From NCBI GenBank assembly GCA_013423325.1, contig BLJB01000495.1, positions 1-17,495 of the forward strand: 17,495 nt of DNA. Reading direction: 5' to 3'. Below are positions 8,404 through 16,883 of the stretch, piece after piece; the stretch's first letter is position 1, and each line of letters opens with the position of its first letter. The notes below the pieces were generated by a model. That model was not told where the DNA came from. It saw only the letters and a program-made list of their open reading frames with translations, and ran no database searches. This DNA is from Usnea hakonensis (lineage: Eukaryota > Ascomycota > Lecanoromycetes > Lecanorales > Parmeliaceae). Made by a program: the position numbers and the translations under genes.

Positions 8404-9637
8404 GCTTAAGAACCCCGAAGGGTACTAGGTATAAGAGCGAGAAATACGGACTTACCTTATTACTACTATATTATAGAGATATATTACTATACCTTAATTA
8501 ACCTTCCTAGTAAAAATTACCTAAGCTAATATTCGTCGAATTAAGGACGCTAATACCGTAAAAAGGAATGCTGCCCTAGAAGGTACCGCGCCTAAATTGC
8601 TTTAGTTGATTCCTGTCCCTAAGCTTAGTAATAGTGCCTATAACGACCGCCTTAAAAAATAGGAGAGTAAATACTTTTTGGCCTATAATACTATACTTAG
8701 TTACTTAGGTATTAATTACTATAATAACTATAAGGGCTATACTACTAACGTATACCTCCTCTAGGAAGCTATTAAAGTCGGTTATAAGCCTAAAGGCTCC
8801 GGTACCCTTAATAACCTCTACCGTTAGCTGTTTACTCTCAAGCTCTAGGACTGCGCGAACGTCGCTAAGTATACCGGGAAGTTCAAGGAACTCCATAATG
8901 ATATTATTAATATACACGAGAGGGTAGGCTTCAATAATAATATCCTTATCTTTCTCTTCTATATAGGTCTCGGGAAGTAATATAAGGATTACTTCTTAAC
9001 CTATACCTAAAACTACGAACCTATAGATACTAACGGAGATACGGCCTATAGTCTCGAGTATACGACGTAGCGATTTATTTAAAGTATAACTAATCCTTCG
9101 GCCAGTCGTACCGAATCTACTCTAGGGATAGTAGTAATATAACTAGAGGCGTATATCGCAACTACTCTTAGAATCGAGAAGCCCTAGGACGGTATAGTCG
9201 AAGGACTAGATACTATCTATATCTAACGTTTAGTTAAGTTCTACTAGAATTATAAAAAGAACTACTATACCTATAACGAGTATAAGGGTGGGACGAACTA
9301 ACGCAAGCGGATATCGAGCCGTAGCCGGAACGATAATAGTAAGCGATAACGTAACGATAGGGATCGTAGATACTATAATAGTCGTAATCGAAAGAGTAAC
9401 TATCACGATTACTACGATCGCTATAAGAAGTCTTATAAGCCTTGTCGGGATACTAACCCTACTTACTATAATACCGGTAGTAAAGATGGTTCGGCTTCTA
9501 ACTCTAGTACTGACCGGGACTATAGTAGACGTAACTACTATATAGTACTCCCTGAAATAGTACTCCCTAAAGATAAGAAGCCAGAATCCTATATTATAGA
9601 GGCTATTGCTATATCTATAGAACCCGCTGAACTCCCG
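8354..9637 (+). other. Gag part of element A
   Basis: The core begins near 8384 with ALPKIAKLKNPEGY, matching the usual Copia Gag opening (a KL..P..Y.VW pattern), followed by a helical region with YFLAYNTILSYLG near 8670-8710 and YTGKFKELHNDI near 8870. The zinc knuckle is at 9242-9283, then an Arg/Asn/Tyr-rich basic tail to about 9500. Gag forms the particle and binds RNA. Fragment C covers 8164-9717 of this sequence without indels. Confidence 0.88.
9242..9283 (+). other. Gag zinc knuckle of element A with all four ligands changed to Tyr
   Basis: Codons read Tyr at the four ligand positions of CX2CX4HX4C: 9242-9244, 9251-9253, 9266-9268 and 9281-9283. Each is TAC or TAT and derives by one RIP step from TGC/TGT or CAT. 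The residues between (QN, KKNY, TYNE) suit a retroviral-type knuckle. Confidence 0.8.
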
Positions 9638-10093
9638 ACGCGATAGGGTTTGGACTCGTGCTATTCGGTCTATATGACGCCTGACCGTTCAGTCTTTAAG
9701 ACATATTCCCTTATAACTGGCGATGACTGCCGGCTAATTAGGGGGATTAGGGGATCCCTTAAGCTAGTTGGTAAAGGTAAAATTAAGATTAAACTTAATA
9801 TTAGCGGCTAATGTTATCTTCTAATCCTCGATAATATCCTCTATATTCCTGGCCTACCTATAAACCTGATTTCTTAGGGTAAGCTGATATGATTAGGCTG
9901 CCCGATAAAAATCGTTCCTAGGGGAATCGAGATTGGGATAAGGGGAATTACTACCTAGCTTATTAGTAACGATATCTATCGGTTTAATATATAGGAAGAT
10001 AAGTCTAAGCTAGAGCTTACTATATTGGTCCTAGTGCCAAAGTAAGCCTCTAAGTCTCGTTTATCCCTAATATATAAATCCCGCTCGGCCATA
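9638..10093 (+). other. Aspartic protease and GAG-pre-integrase part of element A
   Basis: Protease opens with a stop (former Trp) then GLDSCYSVYMTPDRSVF at 9647 onward; the catalytic Asp is GAC 9653-9655. Family copies usually have DSG or DTG; here the third residue is Cys (TGC), and C reads DSYY at the same place, so DSC appears to be the family form. LILDNILYIPGLPINLIS at about 9825-9880 is the conserved NVLYVP..NLLS stretch. DIYRFNI near 9970 is the pre-integrase segment. Confidence 0.85.
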
Positions 10094-10345
10094 GTGGCTA
10101 CTAACCCGATTGGAGGTCCTATTATCTCCCCCGTACCTATTAGAAAGCGTTCCTATAGCTCTCGCTATAATTCCGACTCTAGTATTAGCTCCGTATCTAG
10201 TTACGATAGCTCAGATTTAGAGTTAGCTTTAGATTTGGCTTCAGATTCGATTTTAGATTTAAATTTAGATTCGAACTCCGACTCTGCAATTTCTGACTGT
10301 AAGGATAGGCCGCGGAAGAGACAAAAGCGTAAGCCTAATCCTAAG
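10094..10345 (+). other. Subfamily-specific linker before the integrase: Ser/Asp-rich then basic
   Basis: In the gag-pol frame, 10175-10297 encodes a Ser/Asp/Leu-rich acidic stretch (for example DSSDLELALDLASDS) and 10307-10333 encodes RPRKRQKRK, which looks like a nuclear localisation signal. The integrase zinc domain begins at once after. Element B goes straight from its pre-integrase segment to the zinc domain with no such linker. The stretch has few stops and keeps several CpA and TpG sites. Nuclear import of the integration complex is a plausible role but untested. Confidence 0.65.
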
Positions 10346-11340
10346 ACTATAGCTTACTACTATCGCTATCTAGGGTACTCGGGGGACGTGCAATAGCTCG
10401 AACACTACGGTATCGACCTGTCTAAAGAAGTTATAGATAAGGCACCTTATATATCTTGCGCCATTAAGAAGATATAGCAAGTTAGGTATACTTCTTATAT
10501 TTGCCCTAGCAGACGACGTTTGGACCTTATTTATAGCGATCTTAGCGTAATAGAAGAAACTAAGCTCGGTTTTAAATACTTTATTACCTTTCTCGACGAC
10601 TATATAAAAGTCTCTAAGGTAGAAATCCTCCGCTCTAAAGGTAAGGTATTCGCTATATTTCGCCGTTACCTTATACGTAACGAAAGAGGAGATTTCCGGT
10701 ATAATAGACTACGAACGGACTGGGGCGGTAAGTACTCTAACTACGAGTTTAACCGGTTTCGCAGTAATAGTAGTATCGTATAGGAGCCTACTATCCTAAG
10801 TAACCCTAAATAGAATAGCTCCTCTAAAAGACTTAACTAGGACCTAAAGGGATACGTCTTTATCGTAATTAAAGAGATAGATCTCTCTATAGAGTACTAG
10901 CCTTAACTAATAATAATAGCTAGTTTCTTACGTAATCGTCGCCCTATCTAGAGCCGCAAGCTAACCCCTTACGAAGCTGATACTAGCGTACAGCCAAGAC
11001 TGAAGCATCTTCGTCCTATTGGCTCCTATAGCTGGTGCCTCGCTCGAAAACCCAGCACTAGCTGGAAAACTGGTCAAGATCGCACTATTACTAAGAGTCC
11101 TGCTAGGCTCCTAGGATATAAAGGAGATCGGATCTATTAGATATTACTAGAAGACGGAAGGACTTTTCGTACCTCTTAAGTAATATAGGGGAAGATTCTA
11201 CCTAAATTCCTTCGCATTAAATAGCTAAAGCCTCCCCTAGTAGGGGAAATATCGCTGTCGTTAATAACGTCGACTTAGCCTAGGAAAGGCTTAATACCTA
11301 TCGCTACGGACCCCTAAATTATTACTATAGAAGACGAACT
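10346..11340 (+). other. Integrase of element A, catalytic Glu lost
   Basis: HHCC zinc domain: both His positions are Tyr (10361-10363 and 10376-10378), the first Cys is Tyr (10448-10450) and the second Cys is kept (10457-10459). Catalytic core: Asp 10538-10540 in LIYSDLS, Asp 10718-10720 in RTDWGG, then Lys at 10826-10828 where Glu is expected (TCTGAA to TCTAAA), 36 codons after the second Asp, that is D,D(35)E spacing. C-terminal part: TPYEADTSVQPRLKHLRP near 10965-11018 and ARLLGYKGDRIYQILLEDGR near 11103-11162. The patch 10970-11100 is spared from RIP. Integrase joins the element cDNA to chromosomal DNA; this copy would be inactive. Confidence 0.93.
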
Positions 11341-11599
11341 AGTGCCTACTCCTACTCCTATCTATACTTCTATCCCTATAGCCTCTACTGCGCTAGTACT
11401 AACGCCTGCTGGTACCCTACTAATACTAAGTACGGCAAGCTTAGAATTACCTAGACCTGGATCTCTCGCGAATTACCCCGAACTACGATATCGCGACCTC
11501 TTACTAGACCCTCTAGCCTTACTTATATCTATTATTCGGGAATCCTATAAGCCTAAAAGCTATGACGAGGCTGTCTCGAATAATAACCCCGATAGTAAA

Positions 11600-12620
11600 G
11601 ACTAGGAGGCTACTATAGAAGACGAGATTAATTCGCTAATAGAGAATAGGATATAGGAGCTAGTAGATTACCTATTAGATCGTAAGCCCCTAAGAGGCAA
11701 GTAGGTATTTACCCTAAAGCGAGGCCCTAAAGGAGAAGTTACTCGCTATAAGGTATACTAGGTAGTACTAGAATACTCTTAGCGTAAAGGCTTAGATTAT
11801 AATAAGACTTTCGCCTCGATTATTAAGTCTATAAGCTATAAGGCCTTATTTGCTCTTATAGCGGCTCTAGACTAGGATCTAGAGTAGATAGATATTAAAA
11901 CTACCTTCTTATATGGGGTAGTTAAGGAGGTAATCTATATAATATAGCCTACTAGCTTCAAGTCGAAGCAATATCCTAATAAGGTCTGTAAGCTTAATAA
12001 GGCCCTATATAGTCTAAAGTAGTCCCCCCGGGTATAGTATAACACCTTCTCCGACTTCATAAAGGAGTAAGGACTCTACCCTATCGATACTAACTATAGT
12101 GTATTTGCCGATAGCCGTACGGGCACTATCGTGGCTCTCTACGTGGACGACGTGCTTATAACTGGTCCTAATCGTAGAGATATCCAGCGTGTTAAGGATA
12201 CTCTTAATACTTAATTTCGGATAACTAACTTAGGGCCTTATACTTATTACCTAGGGATAATAGTAACTCGAGATAGGGCTAAGAGAACCATCCGCCTTAG
12301 ATAGGCTAGGTATATTAAATGTATACTCCGCGACAATAGTATATAGGAGGCTAAGCTAGTCTCTACTCCTATAGAGACTTTAGTCAAATACGAACTAGTA
12401 GAGGATAGTTATTAGGCTACTTAGAAGGATAAGACCCGCTACCAATTAGCTATAGGATCTCTTATATACGTAATACTCGGGACTCGACCGGATCTAGCCT
12501 TCGCTATCTCGGTAGTTAGTCGCTATATATATAACCCGACTAAGAAGTATTAGGGAGTAGTTAAAAGGATCTTTATATATCTTAAAGGGACTATTAATAT
12601 AGAACTAGTCTTTTAGGGTA
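11600..12620 (+). other. Reverse transcriptase of element A, YVDD box intact
   Basis: Copia RT hallmarks in order: VFTLKRGPKGEVTRYK near 11707, LDYNKTFASIIKS near 11793, IDIKTTFLYG at 11888-11917 with the first catalytic Asp at 11891-11893, KVCKLNKALYSLK near 11980-12020, and LYVDDVLITG with YVDD at 12140-12151. The patch around YVDD (12095-12185) keeps several TpG sites. RPDLAFAIS near 12487-12513 and YLKGT near 12580 are the usual Copia connection to RNase H. Several TAG codons interrupt it. Confidence 0.95.
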
Positions 12621-13111
12621 CTCTTTCGGACTTAATTAGCTATATAGACTCCGACTAGGTAGGTAATATAGCTACCCGTCGCTCTACTTTCGGCTATATA
12701 TTTAATATGGGAAGTATAGTAATTAGCTAGTCCTCTAAGCGTTAGGCCACTATTACCCTCTCCACGTGTGAGGCTAAATATATTGGCTAAACGCAAGCTA
12801 CTAAGGAGGCGATTTAGTTACGAAGCCTACTAATATCTCTACGTCCTGGATACGGTAACGGCCTAGAAACGGTTATTATCTACAGGGATAACTAGGGGGT
12901 AATTATATTATTAAAGGACCCTAGATCTTACGGTTATACTAAGTATATTAATATTGTTAACTATTTCTATAGGGAGAAAGTAGCTAATAAATTAGTGGCC
13001 TTTAAATATACTCCTACTAATTTGCAAGTCGCTAATAGATTAACTAAGGCTCTTTCTAGGGATAAGTTTAAGGTATTTCGTGAGGCTATTAGCCTAAGAC
13101 GACCAAACTAA
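12621..13111 (+). other. RNase H of element A
   Basis: YIDSD then a stop (former Trp), with Asp at 12647-12649 and 12653-12655; RRSTFGYIFNMGS near 12680; SSKR then a stop; and STCEAKY with the catalytic Glu kept at 12770-12772 and the next Glu turned to Lys at 12776-12778. The tail VANRLTKALSRDKF (about 13030-13070) is the standard Copia C-terminus. RNase H degrades the RNA of the RNA-DNA hybrid. Stop TAA at 13109-13111. Confidence 0.92.
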
Positions 13112-13859
13112 CGACTAGATAGCCTATAGGAGATATTCGTCCTTTCTAACCCTTAGCCACTAAGATTAGTATGCAATTTACCCTTTCTAGACCTCCTTCT
13201 TAGGTATACTATTGCTATTATTATCGTCCCCTCTTAGCGCCTTAAATACTAAATTACCTAGGTCTCTTAGTACCAAATTAGTCCTATTAACTAGTCTAGA
13301 TAATTCGGCTTATTAGTCTTATTAACTAGTCTATACTCGGTAGACTTTCCCCTTATATCTTTTCTCTTTACTATTAACTACTGATTAATCCTTTTCTTTT
13401 CCTCCCTAGAGTTAATTCTGACTACTAGTATATAGGGGCCTTTTTGACCCGTATCACACGGGTACTTACAGTGCTTACAATACTGTCTCGGCCCTAAAGT
13501 ATTACTTCTAGCCTCGCAGCTACTTACCTGGCCACTATTTAGCTACTGTAGCTACTATAGCTACTCGGAATATTCCTTATATAGTATACAGACCCCTACA
13601 TATATCTTCCGACCTCGTTTTACTTGAAATTTGGTGTGCACTCGGTGGATGTCGAAAAAGATTTTCAAATAACCGTGTTTTTACGAAAAGTAGAAAGTTT
13701 GTATGGTGACACCGTTGCGGGATTAAGCACCGAGCCATTACATGGCCCAATACTTACCACCATGTTGTCGCATCACCTCTGCTACCCTGATATCACCGTC
13801 GCATGGCATGGAGTTGATGTGGGAGTTGGAATTTGATTTTTGGAAGAAGAAATGCGCTC
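13112..13859 (+). other. 3' non-coding region of element A
   Basis: No gene recognised. The first 500 bases are RIPed. A 21-bp unit (TTAGTC.TATTAACTAGTCTA) occurs at 13278-13298 and 13313-13333 with one mismatch. AGCTACTNN is repeated three times at 13541-13567. ACCCGT/ACGGGT with a 5-base loop is at 13447-13463. From about 13622 to the LTR the sequence keeps CpA and TpG. Parts of this zone recur in B next to its 3' LTR, so it belongs to the element and is not captured host DNA. The open frame near 13624-13836 is not conserved in B. Confidence 0.75.
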
Positions 13860-13868
13860 GAGTGGGAG
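13860..13868 (+). other. Polypurine tract of element A
   Basis: GAGTGGGAG touches the 3' LTR and is matched by GAGTAGGAG in element B. It is the expected primer site for plus-strand synthesis. Confidence 0.75.
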
Positions 13869-14013
13869 TGTCAAAATAGGAAGGTTTGCCGAGTCACGTG
13901 ACTTCGTCACGTGACCTTGGCGCCTTGGCATTTTGTAAATAGTCTTGCACATTTCTTGTGCTTCCATAATCAATCAACCAAGAAACAAGTGTTCCACATA
14001 CCTACTTTCAACA
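13869..14013 (+). repeat. 3' LTR of element A (145 bp), almost free of RIP
   Basis: It starts TGTCAAAATAGG, ends TTTCAACA and carries twin CACGTG palindromes. It keeps CA at all six places where the 5' LTR has TA, so it is closer to the original sequence. It is flanked by the second CTAGA at 14014-14018. Confidence 0.97.
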
Positions 14014-14018
14014 CTAGA
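14014..14018. repeat. Target-site duplication of element A, right copy (CTAGA)
   Basis: Exact match to 6813-6817; beyond it the heavily RIPed minus-strand pol of element B resumes. Confidence 0.96.
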
Positions 14019-15530
14019 TACCCTATTCGTATATACTAGTATTATTTAATAGATATATTAGAGATATTATAAATATTAAGAGCTACTAGGGGGTTCTATA
14101 GATCTAGGGTAAATAGTCTATAGATATAAATAGTAGTAAAGGTAACGCCTTTAGCTAAGAGCTAATAGTACTTTCTAATAAGGCTAAAAGAGATATCTAG
14201 GTCTAAGAGTTATATAATAGATAGTAAGTTAATACCTAGAGAGGGTACGAAGAGGATACTAGAGATAAAGAGGGATTTATATATATTAGAGATAATATAT
14301 CTAAGCTTAATTATCCTAATACCCTTAGGTATAACTATTTAGCTACTAATACCTTTAACTTAAGGGCCGAAGTATAGTTTAATTTTAATAAAGTTAGCCT
14401 TATTTTAGGACGCGCTTTAGCTATAACTACTATTAATAATATATAACTCTAAGAGATTTAGAGCTAGGCTAGCTATAAATATATAGGTATCTATAGTTAG
14501 ATACGAGTTTTAATAACCTTAGAAGGAATAAGAGGAGTAATAGTAAAAAGTATTATAAATAGGGATCCTAGAGATATAAGTAAAATTAAGATAGATCTCT
14601 TCTTTTTTATTATCTTTATCCTTATTAAATTTACGCTTTTTACTCTTTTAGACCTTAGCGGTAACTATCTTTATAGCCGAAGTAGCCTTTTTAGTCTTAG
14701 TCTTAAATTTCTTAGGCTTTAGATAAGGGTATAGTATCTAATATTTAGATATAGCGTATTTATCCTTCTTTCTAAACTTCTTATAGTAACTATATATATC
14801 TCGAGGCTTATTTAAGGTTAAGGATAATTTTACTTTAGTAGTAGCTATTATAATATAGACCTTATTTTAGTAGACTTATATATATTTTTCCTTATTTATA
14901 GTAGCTAGAGTAACCTCCCGGAAAGTATAGATACTATTACTATAGAAGATATATACCTAGGTATAAGATATCTAAAAAATACTATAGGTATCTTCGAGCC
15001 TAATTAGGTATAATTAAATAAGGTAGGCCTAAGGAAGTTTAAGTAACTTATAGAGATTAGTAATTATAATATTAGTTTACTAAAACTACTTTATATAATC
15101 TATAATATCTTTAATAGTACTACTAGATAGAGTAAGAGAGTATAGCTAGCGAATAAACTTAATATATACTCTAGACCCTTTCGACTTAAAGTTTTAGATA
15201 ATTAAGTCTAATATCGGCTCTAATTTAGTTATCGCCTTAATATCTTAGCGACTAATATATCCGAGTTTATTTCGAACGATTATATATACTTTCGTAGTAA
15301 TCGCCGTACTAGGGTTTTCTAGCCGAAGGTTATTAAGGATAAGGAAGTCTAAGACTCCTTCGATCTACTTCGGGTACTACTTAGGGGTCTTAAAGATTAC
15401 GATAGATGTAAGTAAAAAGCTCCCCGAGGATCTTATAGTTAACGAATTAGCCTCTATAACGAATAAGAAGACTCTAAAGAGGATAGGGATAATAAAAGCG
15501 TAGAGGAAACTAAAAAAGATAAGAAAAAAG
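14019..15530 (-). pseudogene. Element B gag, protease and start of integrase
   Basis: Minus frame in phase with the downstream part at 4072-6817. Gag: SGSFLLTSIVIFKTPK near 15400, then GVLDFLILNNLRLENPSTAI and a long helical region to about 14850, followed by a Lys-rich knuckle-like segment near 14720-14800 whose YWILYPYLKPKK fits the CW.LHP.LKP pattern of Copia Gag. Protease: YIINSSYS, with the DSG triad turned to NSS at 14426-14434 by two TpG to TpA steps, then ILFVPSLGINLLSI near 14270. Pre-integrase: RLFTLDL near 14110, then RIGYLG at the His pair of the zinc domain, where element A sits. The true start is not visible; the upper limit is approximate. Many TAG/TAA stops; dead. Confidence 0.88.
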
Positions 15531-16732
15531 AGGATAAAGGTAACTCTAATAGAATAGATTTAATACGAAAGCTAAAAAGATTAGTATTACTAGGAGGATT
15601 AAGTAACTCGATATTAGCGCCTAAGCTAGAGTCCTTAGAAAGAGACTCTTCTAGATCTTAATAACTACTATTACTATCTAAATTAAACGTATAGAGAGAA
15701 GTCTTAAGATCCTTAAATAGATATAGAAAATTTCTATACTTAGAATAACGATATATAATAATAGCCCTATTTATATAAAAAATAAGGTCTAGGTTAGTAG
15801 AGCCTTTAACTTTAGCTTTAAAGTTAGATTTATAGGAGTTAGAGACTAGTATAGCTAGAAGTTCTATAATTTAAAAAGAAATAGCCTCTATTTATATCTA
15901 ACTCTTCTAATTAAGACTAATTAAATTCGCTAGAGAAATATTCGATTAATAATATATAATTAGGGGAGACTCCGGTTACGCTATAGACTTAACTAGTCCG
16001 TAAGAATATATAAAGTTATAGAGTAATCTCTAAGGAATAGTAATATCGTCTTAGACTAGATATAGATATTTCTCCGCTAATCACTAAGCTAATTATACTA
16101 GTATATCGGCTTTCTTAGTTAATTATAATAATATATTAACTTTCTTAAGAATCTAGCCGCAAGATCTATAGGATCTATAGTAAAAATTTAGATAGTTATT
16201 AAGGGGTTTTTTAATACTAAGAAATCTCTACTTAAGGGGTTCTAATCTCGACAAATTAATAGAGTTTACTAAGAGATATAGAAAAATATCGTTATTAAGT
16301 ACCTATAAGAGACTTAGTACTATAGACTAATTTAAATACTAAGTACTTAGTTATAGATATTAATAACGAGATTATAAGAGAGCGAGAAGTCTCTACGTAG
16401 TATTAGTACTCTTTCTTAGAAGCTAGCGCTTATTTTAGGCCCTTAGCGGATAGTACCTAATTAGTTCGAGAGACGTTAGGCTATAATTTAGTCTAGGACG
16501 ATATTAAAAATTATATATTTTAAGCGTATAACTATCTTCGAGGGAGTAGTCCTAAACGATTAAGTCCTAAAGGAATAATAACTATTATAAGATAGATTTA
16601 TCTATATTTTGGAGGTTATTAGCGATTCTTTTTTAGGTCTTAATTCCTTAACTCGATATCGAGATAATATAAATTACGCTTAGAATACTACTAAGTAATA
16701 TAAAGAGAATAAGATAGTCGCCCTACGAAGCC
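15531..16732 (-). other. Leader of element B
   Basis: About 1.2 kb between the primer-binding site and gag, strongly RIPed, with no frame I can recognise and no clear match to the leader of A beyond the first bases after the primer-binding site (GG then a TGTAGGG/CGTAGGG block). An upstream ORF like that of A may have existed but cannot be read. Confidence 0.5.
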
Positions 16733-16744
16733 GGGCTTATAACC
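16733..16744 (-). other. Primer-binding site of element B
   Basis: GGTTATAAGCCC on the minus strand, immediately after the 5' LTR and followed by GG, identical to element A over 14 bases. It complements the initiator tRNA-Met anticodon arm with one TpG to TpA change. Confidence 0.8.
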
Positions 16745-16883
16745 TATCAAAATTATAGGAAGAGTACTTCGTATTAGTTGACTATCTAGAAGGAAAGTGG
16801 ATTGCGCAAGACTATTTACAAAATGCCAAGGCGCCAAGCATATAACTAAGTCACGTGACTAGGCTAAGTTGCCTATTTTAACA
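16745..16883 (-). repeat. 5' LTR of element B (139 bp)
   Basis: On the minus strand it begins TGTTAAAATAGG and ends TTTTGATA. It differs from the 3' LTR at six sites; in four this copy carries the RIPed base, in one the other copy does, and one is a C/A transversion. GTCACGTGAC lies at 16850-16859. Confidence 0.95.

Larger units (their letters stand above)
8354..13111 (+). pseudogene. Element A gag-pol polyprotein, one RIPed frame of about 1586 codons
   Basis: One phase links the Gag core, zinc knuckle (9242), protease (9653), integrase (10538, 10718), RT (11891, 12140) and RNase H (12647) and ends at TAA 13109-13111. I see no frameshift in 4.7 kb. It is broken by many in-frame TAG and TAA codons, nearly all explained by CAG, CAA or TGG to stop; one TGA near 9890 does not fit the canonical RIP context. 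Codons that are TGY or CAY in the family are often TAY. The family makes one polyprotein that is cut by its own protease inside cytoplasmic particles. No start codon is obvious in this phase near 8354; the N-terminus may come from the upstream ORF. The copy cannot yield full-length protein. Confidence 0.95.
6818..14013 (+). mobile_element. Element A: full-length Ty1/copia retrotransposon (7196 bp) nested in element B
   Basis: Both LTRs are 145 bp (6818-6962 and 13869-14013), with an exact 5-bp target duplication, a primer-binding site touching the 5' LTR, a polypurine tract touching the 3' LTR, a 0.9-kb leader, a short upstream ORF, one long gag-pol frame and a 0.75-kb 3' region. Integrase precedes RT, so it is Copia, not Gypsy. 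The two LTRs differ at six sites, all with TA in the 5' LTR where the 3' LTR has CA, and no transversions or indels. It is less RIPed than B and C, and its position inside B makes it the youngest of the three Copia copies. It is longer than many Copia elements (often near 5 kb) owing to the leader, the linker before the integrase and the 3' region. Confidence 0.97.
2464..16883 (-). mobile_element. Element B: full-length Ty1/copia retrotransposon, RIPed, interrupted by element A
   Basis: B has 139-bp LTRs at 2464-2602 (3' LTR) and 16745-16883 (5' LTR), a 5-bp target duplication, a primer-binding site at 16733-16744, a polypurine tract at 2603-2611, and gag, protease, integrase, RT and RNase H in Copia order on the minus strand. 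Without A (6818-14013) and its duplicated CTAGA it is about 7.2 kb. The LTRs differ at six sites: five are CpA/TpA type and one is a C/A transversion near position 2580 (16861 in the other). The Gag-Pol frame is continuous across the A insertion. Catalytic residues of protease, integrase and RT are lost to TpG to TpA changes, so it is dead. It belongs to the same family as A, but its LTR 3' halves and proteins are clearly diverged, so it is a separate subfamily. Confidence 0.95.

Noticed and set aside
8705..8917. Minus-strand open frame of 70 codons
   Set aside because: It is antisense to the Gag core of A; a similar antisense frame occurs in the homologous fragment C, which only reflects shared sequence.
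9288..9545. Open frame rich in Val/Ile/Thr on the plus strand
   Set aside because: It overlaps the basic tail of Gag in another phase; its composition is the shadow of Arg/Asn codons.
11342..11605. Plus-strand ORF of 87 codons as a separate gene
   Set aside because: It lies in the gag-pol phase between the integrase core and RT, so it is the variable Pro/Thr/Ser linker of the polyprotein.
13447..13463. Inverted repeat as a transcription terminator
   Set aside because: A six-base stem without other support; hairpin terminators of this kind are bacterial.
13624..13836. Open frame in the RIP-spared 3' region of A
   Set aside because: It has no ATG at its start, no recognisable motif, and is not kept in the homologous end of B; openness is explained by the absence of RIP stops.
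13782..13973. Minus-strand open frame across the 3' LTR
   Set aside because: It crosses from the internal region into the LTR and is antisense to the element.
13869..14013. The four related 139-145 bp repeats as MITEs or solo LTRs
   Set aside because: Each pair sits with a primer-binding site after one copy and a polypurine tract before the other, and each pair shares an exact target duplication, so they are the LTRs of two full elements.
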